Assembly: GCA_002049455.2 (NCBI GenBank)
Contig: KV918784.1
Span: forward strand, 186,001 to 250,000
Direction: 5' to 3'
Length of the DNA: 64,000 bases
Source of the DNA: Porphyra umbilicalis
Taxonomy: Eukaryota > Rhodophyta > Bangiophyceae > Bangiales > Bangiaceae
The stretch's first letter is position 1, and the number at the start of each line of letters is the position of its first letter. Below the pieces are notes generated by a model. It had not been told where the DNA came from. It did no database searches and saw only the letters and a program-made list of their open reading frames with translations. Both the position numbers and the translations under genes were made by a program. Of this stretch, positions 34,430 to 45,435 are shown piece after piece.

Positions 34430-36709
34430 ATGCATCTGGCGGCTGAAAAGCCCAAGGCATGGCGAGCTAGGTCCGGCAACGGACGTGATTTGCTTTTCAC
34501 CCGCGCGACTGTTCCGCTTAAGGCTGTCGTGGGACCTAGGCAAGCCCGCCGGCGGTCACTCGAGGGGTCCTCGGCGATCTCAAGGGTGTGTCGCGATGAC
34601 GTGGCAAGCATGGAGGCGATCTTGAAAGGCGCCTGCCGACGGGCTAATGACGCTGGGACTATGGCGGTCGTTCCATCAGCTGCGGTGTCGGCGCTTCCTG
34701 TACGGTTGCAGACGCAGTTCGTTGTCGCCAACAATATCTCTTACGAGACGTGGCAGAGGATTCGGCGATTGATGGGCGGAGCATCCAGTAGGTTGGCCAG
34801 CGCCGCGGTGATGCGTGCCGACGGCCGTGAGGCCTCCGCCGAGAGCCGCAATCTCGTGAGAGCCACGGCTGTTGGCGCCACGCTGGTGAGCGTAAGAGCT
34901 GCCGTGGAGGCCCTGGTGGCAGATCTTATTGCGCGGAACCAGTTCATTGAGCGGCCCGTCGCCGGTCGGCCGGACGGAGAGATTCTTCTCGCTTTTGGGC
35001 TTGACAAGGGAGGTCGGCAGAGCTCGTGTAAGGCGGTGCTGGCGTGCATCAATCAGCCTCAACCATGCAGCAGGGATAAAACCATCCTTTTTGGTGTTTT
35101 TCGTTTCGAAAAGGACGACTACTCCTCATTGGCTGCTATGGCGGAGCTGTACTCTCCAGATTTGGAGGACCTACGAACCAACGGGGTCTCCGTGGCGGGC
35201 GTCACGCGACCGGTCCACATGACCATGATGGGGGACTACTCGTTCACCACCTCATTCGACGGTCACGCCGGCGCAACATGCCGATTTCCCTGTGGCTACT
35301 GCTGCTGCCTCGCTCGGCCATCCGCTGCCAGCAAAGCACTTCTCCCAATTTATGCTGATTACGGTATTATACAGGACGGCAGCCGTGCCGGACGCGTGCC
35401 GCGCACGCTCCTTCATAAGTCGGCCATGTCTGATCTGTACGCCAACGGTCCGTTGGCAGCAATGGAAGACCCCCCGGCGGTCTCGATCACTCTCTCCTAC
35501 GAGCGGCGGCCGCTGATGGTGTTCGCCCCAGAAGATATTGTGCCAATGCCGTTACACATCACGCTGGGCGTGAGTCCGTGGCTATTGTCGCTGGGTGCAG
35601 AGGCGGTTGCGTTCGATTCGGGGGCGTCGCGCGCCGAAGAGTATGCAACGGCTCTATCACGTGCCCTCCGAATCGATGTCGGGGTGTCACCGGCCCCGTA
35701 CTGGGGGGGCACCTTTGCAGGCCGGGCTTGTTACAAGATTGGGAGACGCCTCGCGGCGGTGTGTGCCGTTTTGGACGAGTTTGTCCCACCTTCGCGTGCG
35801 GCGGCCTACCGTCGGTCGTGTGAACTGTGGGCGGATCTGCTACCGGTATTGAACCGCGCGTAGATCATTGCAGCTCCCGAGAGAGCTACCTTCCGGCGGC
35901 AAGCGGCTGAATTTGTGGATCTTCTTCGCTCCAGCTTCGAGTGGGCGAGAATTACGCCCAAACTACACATCCTCGCGTGTCATGCTGCTGATTGGTTGGA
36001 CCGCTACGGGTCTTTGGGGCAGTTCGCCGAGCAAGGTCTCGAGGCCTGGCATGGCTATTTCAACCAGAACTCGACGGTGTTTGTAGCGGATTCCTTCCTT
36101 GAGAGCTGTGTTCGGTTGGTGAAGCGGGCAGCGGTGAGCCGAGGTCCTGTGGACTCCGCATTCAATCGCGGGAAGCGCCGGGCACCGGCTTCCGCCAGCG
36201 CACGGTGCGCCAAACGGCCTAGCGACATGCGAACCACGCGGGCCCGAGCGGCCGCTGGTATGGGCACCCGCCAGTCGGCCGCCTGTGCAGCCACTGCGTC
36301 CGCAAACGCGGACAAGTGGGCATCCAATATCTACCTGGCAGCGGTTTCAAAGAGTGGGAGATACCGTGCGGGGCCTGGATTCTCCACCGGGCCAGCAGCA
36401 GCCGCAGCTGCCGCAGATGCAGCAGCTGCCGCCGAGAACGAGGCGCTTCTCGGGACCGCGGAAGCGACGAGTTTAGAAGCCCTGCTTGAGGACTGGACGA
36501 ATTACAAGTGCACTCGTGCTTGCTCTGCCGTGCTTGTAGCCTTGCATGCCTCTTCATGCGTTGTTGCCGACGCGCGATACACCAGTTCGCGCCATACAGT
36601 ACGCCATTGGCCAGTCAGTGATAGCCGCAGGCGCTTGATGGCGCGGCCAGAGGTGGGCCGCAGGGCGGGTCAAGCGATCACTCGTGATCCGGATCAAGTG
36701 GCCGATTGA
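34430..36709 (+). pseudogene. RAG1/Transib/CMC-like DDE transposase, one in-frame stop
   Basis: The frame from ATG 34,430 runs to TAG 35,861-35,863 and continues in the same frame to 36,709. Motifs follow the order of RAG1-type RNase H-fold transposases: AFGLDKGGRQSSCKAVL with D192 as candidate first catalytic Asp; MGDYSF with D269 as second, followed by GHAGATCRFPCGYC (C288 and C291, a CxxC); MPLHITLG; WGGTFAGRACYKIGRRL; then, past the stop, RITPKLHILACHAADWLDRY with the paired His, and GQFAEQGLEAWHGYFN with the candidate catalytic Glu in GLE. In RAG1 the matching pieces are the CxxC zinc site, the HxxxxH site and the GNE of the active centre. The assignment is from motif order, not from alignment scores. 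The C-terminal 150 residues are A/R-rich. Termini and target duplication were not found. Confidence 0.6.
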
Positions 36710-37189
36710 TCCAGACCGCGAGCCAGGCGGATGCCGCCGGCGTGATCCGGACAGACGGTCCAGTGCTTTGAAAGCGCGTGACCTTATCGGATGCCTTGTT
36801 GGCTTTTTCGACAAAACACGTGTGACCAGCTGCACGAGAGCAACAACAGAGAGCCCTGCACGGAAACAGCTCCCGGAAGTCGTGACACGACTTGGGAAAG
36901 TCAATTCTGCCCTAACACATATGTATACAAATGGTATTTTGCTGACAGAAGAGCTTTCAGCCAATGGATGGCCGTTAATCCTAATGTCCGCATCGCTGGG
37001 GTCTTAACTGGGCGTGAAGGGGGGGGAAGGCGGGCGTCCCGGCTGGTGCGGGGAGGTGCGGGGGCGAAGCGTGCGCCGCCACGCAGTGTAAGATATAAAC
37101 TTTCCGTGACACGTTCGTCAAACGTATCTGTCTTCCATTGGCCATGACACAGAGGCCAGGCCGCATCATGACGTCATGGGGGCATGCTA

Positions 37190-37321
37190 CAGCCGTTCTC
37201 TCAAAAACCTCGCACGCCAACTGTTGCACCACTCTCACAAATCGGCCTCTGCGACCCCGTGAATGCCGATTCGTAAGAGTGGTGTAACAGTTGGCGTGCG
37301 AGGTTTTTGCGAGAACGGCTG
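37190..37321. mobile_element. 132-bp fold-back MITE, TA-flanked
   Basis: The ends CAGCCGTTCTC and GAGAACGGCTG are flanked by TA at 37,188-37,189 and 37,322-37,323. Almost the whole element pairs with itself: CCTCGCACGCCAACTG..ACCACTCT on the left and its near reverse complement on the right, around a short loop near 37,245-37,270. No coding capacity. TA flanks suggest a Tc1/mariner-type element. Confidence 0.85.
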
Positions 37322-38351
37322 TATTCGTCGGGTCATGGTCCCAGCGTCAACAGCAGCCATGCAATCAAATCAATGACAGCCGCACAATATGTCAGGTTGC
37401 GTCACAGACCCTTTCCAGAGTTCCATTTGGCGTGCTTTTTATATCATCGGACCAATGGGGAGCCTTCCTCGGTCTCACCCCCGGTTCCCAACCTGGTGGG
37501 GTATCGAGCTTTCCTAACCCTCAGAGATCGTGCTTTTTTGATCCGGCATTTCCCGTAGGGCGTGGGGTACGAGAAATTTCTCGACTGGCCTCCATGGAAA
37601 GAGCCTCTCCCGACGCGTGCTTGGCTGACAACTCCTTGATACCCGCCTGTGGGCCCTGTTCTGTGAACCTCTCAGATAGCCCCGATTTTTGAGCCGGTCT
37701 TTTTCAGGTTCTTGGGGTTAAAGGTTTGCAACGCCAAAGCTCATGTGCTAACTGGAGCTTCAATGAGGGGTGTCCCAAATCGTGTTTTCCTCACAGGGGG
37801 CTACATGGTGGTACTTTCACGTTTTTATTGGTAAGGTGGTGCCCTTTTCTTCCTGCACTAATTGTCAGCACATGCCTGCTCCAGTATCTGTGCATTTGAT
37901 TGGGCCGCGTGATCGTCACCTGTCGAAGTTGCAATGAATGAGGCCCTTTCTTAGCATTTCCTACGTTCATGTGACGCTTCGTGTGACGAGCTCTCAGCTT
38001 GGAAAGGTCGCAGTGGGTCGTCCCTTCGTGTCACAGTGTGAGGCGGAAGTTTTCTGATGAATTTAACGTAAGTGATTGCCGGTTTAAGGGCTGACTTCGA
38101 GCGCTCGGATGCTGGGCTCGGCACGGGCGCACACCGTTGCAGTAGAACTCCGTGGTTCAACATATGCCATGAGGGCGACGCCTTTGTCTCCCTCGCCTCG
38201 TTGCCGGCGCCTCGTTGCCGAGCCAGACAGCCTGAAGTTGAACCCGTGGCGCCTCGTTCGCCACGCCAGGATCGCCTCGCTGGATGGTCCATGCAGCAGG
38301 CTATGCAGAGCCAGGAAAGAAGTCCGTCGGGGGGGCAGCTTGGGCCCGCTA

Positions 38352-38484
38352 CAGCCGTTCTCCCAAAAAATCCCGCACTCCAACAGTTGCAAAAGAGTTC
38401 CAAATCGGCCTCTGCGGGGTCGTAGAGGCCGATTTGGAACTCTTTTGCAACAGTTGGAGTGCGGGGTTTTTGGGAGAACGGCTG
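38352..38484. mobile_element. 133-bp fold-back MITE, TA-flanked, near-perfect stem
   Basis: Same family as 37,190-37,321, sharing CAGCCGTTCTC ends and the CAAATCGGCCTCTGCG segment. TA flanks lie at 38,350-38,351 and 38,485-38,486. The arms are about 61 bp with only two or three mismatches or gaps and a loop of about 10 bp, so a transcript would form a long double-stranded hairpin. The near-perfect stem suggests a young copy. Confidence 0.88.
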
Positions 38485-38815
38485 TATGATACCCGCAGCG
38501 TACGCTCGTTTCGCGCTGCGGGCATACTGAGGGATCCTCGAATTTATGCTGTCATACAGAAACGGGGACCGAGAGGCGGCCATCTGCCACAGGGCAGCGT
38601 AGGGGACCAGCTGGTCTTTCGGACAAGGCTGAGGGGTGTGGGGCGATGCCAAAGAAGGGGGAAGACGTGGCCCGACTCGACTGTGGCGTCGCTTTCGACT
38701 GCAGCCAGTAGGAGCCGACGGACTCGAATGTCCATCAAACCAGCCGAATTGGAATTGATTGTTTCCAAGTTCGCACTTGAAATCGTTCCACAAGACCAGC
38801 ACGCGGCAAGGTCGA

Positions 38816-38881
38816 TGTGATCACATGAAGCAACGTCGGAAAGATCTTTTCCGACGTGCTTCGTGTGATCATATGTGATCA
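38816..38881. repeat. 66-bp imperfect palindrome centred on GATC
   Basis: GTGATCACATGAAGC..ACGTCGGAAAAGATC is mirrored by its reverse complement around 38,842-38,845. The outer GTGATCACAT recurs inverted at the right edge (38,872-38,881). It may be a small fold-back element; no clear target duplication is visible. Confidence 0.75.
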
Positions 38882-39200
38882 CCTTGTTTCGTGTTGCAGC
38901 CAATAGCTATCCGCCCCACATCGTCATATGAACCGTCACACGAACGAAGCCGCAGCTAAGAAAGGGCCTGACACTTTTCTCCATGACACGTCAGAATGTG
39001 CCGCCTCTGCTAACACTGTCAGGGGCTGTTCTGGAAGCACAGTGGGACCGAGTGGGTCACATTACATTATCGGACCGTTGCAGAAGGCCAGTTGGCCGAG
39101 AAAAAAAGAAAAAACCGCCATGTCTCATTTTTCGGACACGCACCATAGCCTGTGGTGCGACGATCTCCGGGCGTAATAGTTTTTCTCAGATCTTGAAGGA

Positions 39201-42104
39201 TCGGTGACAGACATCTCATTTCATCCAGGCCAAATACGAGAACTGGCTGTAGAGATCCCGATTTCCAGCGCTGTGGTCGCCCCCCGCGGGTGTACCGCGA
39301 CACCGCGCGCCCCGCGCCGCCGCCCGTACGGCACCCACCGCCGTGGAGCGCCCCGCCACCGACGGCGCGTGGGGCTCCCCCGCGGCGCCGCACCGCGCCG
39401 CGCCGCCGTCGTTTGGAAAGGCGACGCGCGCCGCGAGCCGGTCGACCCCGCTGCCGTCCCTGGCAATGGCGCGCGACCCCGCCCCACCGTCCGACGGCGG
39501 GTGTGCCGTCGTGGTCGCCGCTGCCGTCGGGGCGGGGGGGCCGGTGGGCCACCCCGCCGGCGCTCGCGCCGCCGCCGTGTTGGCAGCCTGGGGGGGGGCA
39601 CGCCCCCCCCCCCCCCCGACCGACGCGCCACAGGCGTCAGTCGGGTGGGCGGGGGGGCCTACACGAGTGGGGGTGGCTTGTTCGGTAGCCGCTGAGGACG
39701 GGGGGGCGGGGTCTGCGGCGGCGAGGCCGACACCGCGCGCGCATCCATGGACGTGGGCGGGGCGACGCGGTGCGGCTGCGCGTCAGCGTCACGGCCCCAG
39801 GCGGCGGCGGTCGGGCACAGCGCAGGCGGGGTCCGACGCGCGCCCGCGCTCGGGCGGGCGGGCGTCGACGCGCGGGGCGGCGGGGCGGCGGCCGACAGCC
39901 GCGCCCGCCGTCTGCGGGCCGCCCACAGGCGGGCGGCGGGGGCACGGCGAGGGCACCCCCCGCGTGGCCGCCGCCACCGACACCCGGTCGGCGCCGGCGC
40001 GGGGGTGGGGCGGCCACCTCTGCCGCCGCGGGCAGCCGGGCGGCCGGCGCGACGCGGCGGCCGCCGCGGGGTCCCCGCCGCCGCCGCCGCCGCCGCCGCC
40101 TTGCCGGTTCGGGGCCAGCCCCAACCCCCCCGCCCGGTGCTCGGTGGCACCACGCCCGTGGGGTGCCCCCCGCCGACGGGGAGGGCCCCACCCCCGCCCC
40201 CCCGCGTGCGGTGCGGGCGGCGCCCCCCGCGGCCCGCGGGGGGACTTCCCCCGCCATGCCCGCGCCGCCGCGACCGCGCCGCCGCCGTCGGCGACCGTGT
40301 CGGCCGCGCGGCCGCCCGCCGGCGGCGGCCGCGGCGGCGGCGGCGGCGGCGGCGTGGGGCCGCCGCCGGGGCGCGCGCCGCCGCCACGCGGCGGCGCGGC
40401 ACCCCCGGGCGCGCCGCCGCCCGCGACCGGTCGCCGGCGCCGCGGTGGGCGGCCGCCGCGGCGGGCGCCGCGCGTCTGCGCGCGCGCGGCGCCCCCCCCC
40501 CGCCCCCCCCTGCCCATTGCCCGGGCGGGGGAGGACGCGGCGCCGCCGCGGCCGACGGCGCGGGCGCCCGCCGCCGCCGCCCGCGTCGCCGTCGGCCGCC
40601 CGTCGCGCGCGCCGCCGCCGCCGCCACGCCGGGCGCCGTCGCGGGCGGCCTCCTCCTCCCCCCCCCCCCCCCCCTGCGGCGGCCGCCGCGCCGCCGCCGC
40701 CGCGGGCGCCCGGCGCGCGACACGGGCCACGGCCGGGGGGACCCGACGGCCCGCGCGTCGGGATTGGGGGGGGGGGGGCGCGCGCGCGGCGGCGGGCGGC
40801 GACGCTGCAGGGCGGCGCGGGCAGTCGCGCCGAGCGGGGCGCGGGGTGGCCCGCCCGCGGCGGCCGACGCGTCGGCGGCGCGCGCGCCGCCGTGCCGCCC
40901 CGCGCCACGCCGCCCCGTGCCGCCGCGTGCCGCGCCGCCCCGTGCCGCGCCGCCCCGTGCCGCGCGTTTTGGCATTGTGCCGCGCTGTGCCGCGCGCCGG
41001 CGGCGCGCGCGCCGCAGACGCGTCCGCCGCGGGGGACGGGCAACCGTGCACCGCGTGGCGCCGCCGCCCCCGGTGCACCGACGCGTCGGCGCCCGCCCGG
41101 GAGCCGTCGGTGGGTCCGCCCCCGTGCGTTGCACCCCCCCCCCCCCCCGCCCCCTCCGCCTCCCCCCTGCCGCGCACGCGCCTGCTGCCGCCCGGCGCGC
41201 CGCCGTGGCGCCGCTGTCAGGGGCGGGGCGCCGGCTCCCGCCGCCCCCCCGCGGCGGCGGTCCGCCCCCCCGACGACCACCGACGCCCGCTCCGGGGTGG
41301 CACCCGCCCGCCGGGCGGCGCCGCCGCCGCGGGTGGCCCTGCCAGTGGGCGCCGCCGCCGCCGTCGGTCGGCGCGCCCCCCCCGCCCGCCGCGGGGGGGA
41401 GCCCCCGCCGCCGTCGCTGCCGCCGCGGCGCTCCGGCGGCGCGGGCGCCGCGGGCGTTGAGGGGGGGGGGGGTCGTCCCCCTGCCAGCATCCCCTCCCCC
41501 CCCCCCCGCCCCCGTATCCGTTGGGGGCGGCCGGCCGGCGCGCGGCCGGCCGGGCGGCCGCCCGCCCCCCCCCCACCGCAACGGGCGGCGGCGATAGGGC
41601 GGCCGCGCCTGACACGGGCGCCCCCGGCGGCGCGGCGGCGGCAGGCGCGGCGCCGCCGGCCGCGGGGCGGGGGGAGGCTGCCACCCGTGGCGCCCGTGCG
41701 GCGCGCGTAGCGGCGGCGCGGGGGGGGGGGGGGGGGGGGGCGTGCCCGCCGCGGCGGGAAGGGGGGTGGGGGGGGTGGGGGGGGGGGGGGGGGGGGCACC
41801 CCCACGCCCACCGTCCATGGCGGGTGCGCACGTGCGCGCGGCCGTCGGCAGCTGCTGCGGGGCGGCGGCGCGTCGGCGGCGGCCGGGCGCGTGCGGGGGG
41901 GGGACGGGCGGGGGGGATAAAGGCGGCCGCCGCCGCCGCGGCGGTGGCGTCTGGTCGTGTGCAGCAACACGGCGCGCCGAGGGAGCCCGAAAGACGGTGG
42001 GGTGCCCGCTTTTGCCTTCCCCCGCCCGCCCCGCCGCGGCCGCGCGCCTTGGCACCGGCGGCCGACGCGTGTACCGGCGGCCGACGACAGGAGCGGCCGA
42101 CGCC
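39201..42104. other. Extreme GC region, coding status unresolved
   Basis: Composition approaches only G and C over long stretches, with poly-G runs of 18 or more at about 41,715-41,740 and 41,770-41,800. Every frame on both strands is open for hundreds of codons, so length is no evidence. I found no domain in any of them. A direct repeat of CCGTGCCGCGCCGCC lies at about 40,910-40,965. The final 200 bp include the 5' region of the tyrosinase gene. Confidence 0.5.
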
Positions 42105-42568
42105 ATGGGCCCCCGCCTGCGCCTCGCCGCCGCGGTGCTCCTCGCCGCCGCCGCCGTCACTGCCACGACCACCGCCGCCGCCGCCGCCGCCGCCACGTCC
42201 CCCGCCGCCGCTGCGACGGGCGCCTCCCCCGCAGCGGCGACTGCCCTATCCCCCCCCCCCTCCCGACCGTCGACCACCAAGCGTCGGTGCCCGGCGACGG
42301 CGGCCGCCGCCGCCGCCCCCCCCCCCGCTGCTGGACGCGCCGCAACCGCCGCTGCTGCCGCTCCACCCGCGCCTGCGACCGCCGCCGCCCGACGTGCCGG
42401 TGGCGCCGCCGCCGCGGCGGCCTCCCCGCCTGCGACGCGGGCGCGGGCGGCCGCCGGCGGACCGCCGCGCAGCGCGCGTGCGCCGCCGGCTGGGCGCGCG
42501 TGTGCACCCCCGCCCTGTGCGAGCGCATCACGTGCACGCCGCGCGGCGGCGGGGGCCGCCCGCCGCGC

Positions 42569-42616
<48 letters not shown>

Positions 42617-44213
42617 TGGGTGCTCGGCACCGCCCTCAGCCGCTGCACGGCTGCCACCCGCCGCCGGCGCAAGGAGCTGCGGGATCTGTCGGCGGCGGAG
42701 CGCACCCGCTTTACGGACGCCGTGTCGGCGCTGCTCGCGTCGGGGGTGTACGCCACGTTTGTGCCCCTGCACGCCGCGTCGGCGGCGGGGGCGCACGGGG
42801 GGCCCGCCTTCTTCCCGTGGCACCGCCTGTTTTTGCTCGAGTTTGAGGACGCGCTGCGGGCGATCGACCCGCGCGTGACGCTGCCGTACTGTGCGTTTGG
42901 GGGGGCGGGGGGGTGCGGCGCTTTGGGGGTGGGGGGGGGGGCGAGGCAAAGAGGAGCGGCCGCCGCCGTGCGTTGCCTTCATATGGTCGTGCGGTGCGTG
43001 CCGCCCGCCATGGCGCTCGGATGGGTGGGGCGTCGCGCGGTGACGCGGCAACAACTCACCCCCCCCCGCCCGCGCTCTGCTCCGACCGCCGCGTGCGCCG
43101 CGCGCCTCCCCCCCCTACCCCCTGATTGACCGTGCTTGCGCTGCCCCCCCCCCCCCCCACGCCGCCCCGTCTCTGCCACGCCGCCCCCCACCGCAGGGGA
43201 CTGGTCGATCGACGCCTTGGCGCCCGAGCGGTCGCCCGTGTGGGGCCCGAGCCTCCTCGGCGGCGCCACGCCCGGCGGGTGCATCCCGAGTGGCCCCTTT
43301 GCCAACGCGCGCGCCGTCTTCCGCACCCCCCACTGCGTGCGGCGGGGCTTTACGAGCGCCGCGCCCGGGCGCACCCCGTCCATGGACGGCATTACATTTG
43401 ACGAGACGCCGGTGCTCCGCGCGCTCATCGACGGGCGCACCTCGTACGCGGCGTTTACCGAGGCGGTCGAGTTCTCCCACGGCGCGGCGCACGTGGCCAT
43501 TGGGGGGGCGCAGCTGACCACCAATGAGGGCGACATGTCTTTTATATCGGTACGTGGGTGGGGGGGGGGGGGTCGGCTGGGGTGGCGGGGGGGGGGGGGG
43601 GTGGCCCGTGGGCGTGCGCGGGGCGCCCGACGCCTAGTGTTTCGTGCGTTTGACAGACCATCGAGGCGGGCCGCTAACACCGCGCGCGTGACCCCGCTGT
43701 GGCGCGGCTGGTCGCCCTATCCCTTCCCCCCCCCCTGTCCCGGTCCACCCCCCCCCCCCCCCCCCCCCCCCCCCCCAGACGTCCCCCAACGACCCCGCCT
43801 TTTTCCTCCACCACGCCTTCATCGACTCCCTGTGGGCGCGGCGGCAGGACAACCCCGGCCGGTCCGCGACCGAGTATGGGGGCACCAACCCTGGGGGGCG
43901 CCCCGCCCGGACCACCGACCGGCTGTCACCCTTTGGCCGCGCGACCGTTGCCGACGCCTTTTCCCTCCCGTGCGTCACGTACGACGAGCCGAGAGTCGCC
44001 TCGCTCCCGCGGATGTCCGTGTCGGCAGAGCGGCGCACGCGCGCGGCGGTGCTCCGCGCGGGGGCCATCGTTGACGCGCGCCGCGTGCGGCGCGAAGCCG
44101 CGCAAGCGGCCTTTGCACGCGCAAGCGGCCGGGGGGCGGCGGCCGTGGAGCGCGCGCGGCGAACGGTCGTGGCCGCGTCGGACGCGGCGGTGGTGGAGGG
44201 GACGCTGAATTAG
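42105..44213 (+). CDS. Secreted tyrosinase (type-3 copper), three exons
   Basis: Exon 1 is 42,105-42,890, exon 2 43,197-43,549 and exon 3 43,779-44,213. The N-terminus MGPRLRLAAAVLLAAAAVTA is a signal peptide. A Cys-rich module follows (LPACDAG, RACAAGW, CTPALCERITC), then a linker of alternating T and P from a GACGCC hexanucleotide repeat (about 42,575-42,620), then the catalytic domain. Copper A: VPLHAASAAGAHGGPAFFPW followed by HRLFLLEFEDAL. Copper B: SHGAAHVAIGG in exon 2 and TSPNDPAFFLHHAFIDSLW in exon 3. Donors are GTGCGT and GTACGT. The first junction splits a Trp codon, giving LPYW-DWS as expected for the family. Tyrosinases oxidise phenols to quinones. In exon 1 the signal-peptide frame and the catalytic frame differ, with poly-C runs between (42,250-42,262 and nearby), so the assembly may be off by a base or two there. 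Confidence 0.88.
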
Positions 44214-45401
44214 GGTGGGCGCGTTGGCGCCGCCGACAGGGGGGGGGGGGGGAGGGGGGGGAGTCGACGAGTCCGTGGGCGGGATACAGTACACGCACGC
44301 GGGCGCCACGGGCAGCGGCACTTTGTAGAGTGGTTTCTGCATTCTTTTCTTTTTTTTTGGTGTGGGGGGGGGGGTGTCTTGGGCGGGTCACCCCCCCGAC
44401 GCCTGGAGGGACGGCCCAAAGCGGGTCCCCGCGCGCGCGCGGCAGACGCGCCACGGGGGTGGCCGCGCGGGCGCGGGCGCCGCGGCAGCAGGGCACCGCA
44501 GGGGTGTCCCACGGCGGAACGGCGTGCGCCCCCAGCGTACGCGGCGTGGCCGGCGGGCGGCGACCGCCCGCCGCACCGGGCCGCGTCACGCGGCGCGGGG
44601 GGTCGGCGCGCACCAGCGCCGCGGCGGCCGGGCGGGCGGCGCGCGTGGGTGGCGGCGCGACCGACGCGGCGCGACCGCCGGCGGCCGCCCGTGTGGGGCG
44701 GCGAGGGGGGCCCCGGGCGCGGGGAGCGAGGCGGGTGGGCATGGCTGACCGCCTGCCGTGGGCGGCGCAACGGCCAGCGCGAGGTGTCGTGCCGGCGCAC
44801 GCCTGTGGCGCCTCGCCGCACGGGTCGGTCGGGTCGGTCGGCAAAACACCACCACGCGGTGGCGCGCGTTCCGTGACCGTTGGCGGGCGCGCGTCGTCGC
44901 CGGTTTGCGGTTTGCCGCTGATCCGCAGCACGAGGTTGGCGCTCGCCGTACCACCGATCAACTGTCCGTTTCTGCGCGCTGTGCGCCGGTGGGTGGGCGC
45001 TATGGGCGCGCGCTTCAGGTGCGTCCAGGGGCGGTCACCCGGGTTGACATTGGGGGCTTGGTCAAAAGCAGTGTGTGCGTAGCGCTTTTCAAGCGGGGTC
45101 GTCGCGCTTTCTAAAAGTGGCTTGAAAAAGAGGTTGGTGTGTTCTGGCAAGCAAGGCAATGTCCAGGCAATGGCATCACGTGCAAAAATGTCAGTGCGGT
45201 TTTCTCTACTGCCTCTTCCGTGCCAGGATTGTGAGATTTGTGACCTTTCGGCGGACGGAGCAACCTGTTCAAGGTGTGACAGATTTTGCTGTTCGATATG
45301 GTGATCACATACGGAGGGTTGATATGGTCGGGCGACTTTCACCGCTGGGCGGCGCGAGCGGCACGAGATGGTCGGCCCGCCGGCCCGCGGCACAGTGGGG
45401 C
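44214..45401. other. 3' flank of tyrosinase, no supported gene
   Basis: The long minus-strand frame across this stretch has no recognisable domain and overlaps the tyrosinase last exon antisense. It ends at the target site of the Harbinger element. A T-rich run (about 44,341-44,360) may belong to tyrosinase transcript termination. Confidence 0.4.
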
Positions 45402-45404
45402 TTA

Positions 45405-45435
45405 GAGCACACCCAACAACGTCTCCCCCAAGTTC
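45405..45435 (+). repeat. Left terminal inverted repeat of the Harbinger element
   Basis: Thirty-one bases starting GAGCACACCCAACAACGT and ending CCAAGTTC, preceded by TTA. One mismatch to the right TIR. A degenerate echo (GCGCGCCCAGCAACGTTCG) occurs internally at about 45,587-45,615. Confidence 0.95.

Larger units (their letters stand above)
36710..39200. other. Intergenic zone with hairpin MITEs, no gene
   Basis: No conserved coding frame. It contains two TA-flanked hairpin MITEs and one palindrome, listed separately, plus a G-rich patch at 37,015-37,070. The AT content is visibly higher than in the flanking host genes. Confidence 0.5.

Noticed and set aside
10620-35863. Reassignment or read-through of TAG, since two transposon genes each carry a single in-frame TAG (10,620 and 35,861)
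   Set aside because: TAG is used as the normal final stop of tyrosinase, the Harbinger repeat ORF and the SANT gene in this window, so the two internal TAGs are more simply nonsense mutations.
39659-43054. Very long open frame (over 1,100 codons) on the minus strand, and several 450-780 codon frames on both strands at 39.2-42 kb
   Set aside because: All frames are open because the DNA is nearly stop-free at this GC content. The translations are P/A/R/G low complexity with no domain, and the 3' part lies antisense to a genuine tyrosinase gene.
43975-45393. 472-codon minus-strand frame right of tyrosinase
   Set aside because: It overlaps the last tyrosinase exon antisense and shows no domain; its right end is only ordinary intergenic sequence next to the transposon target site.
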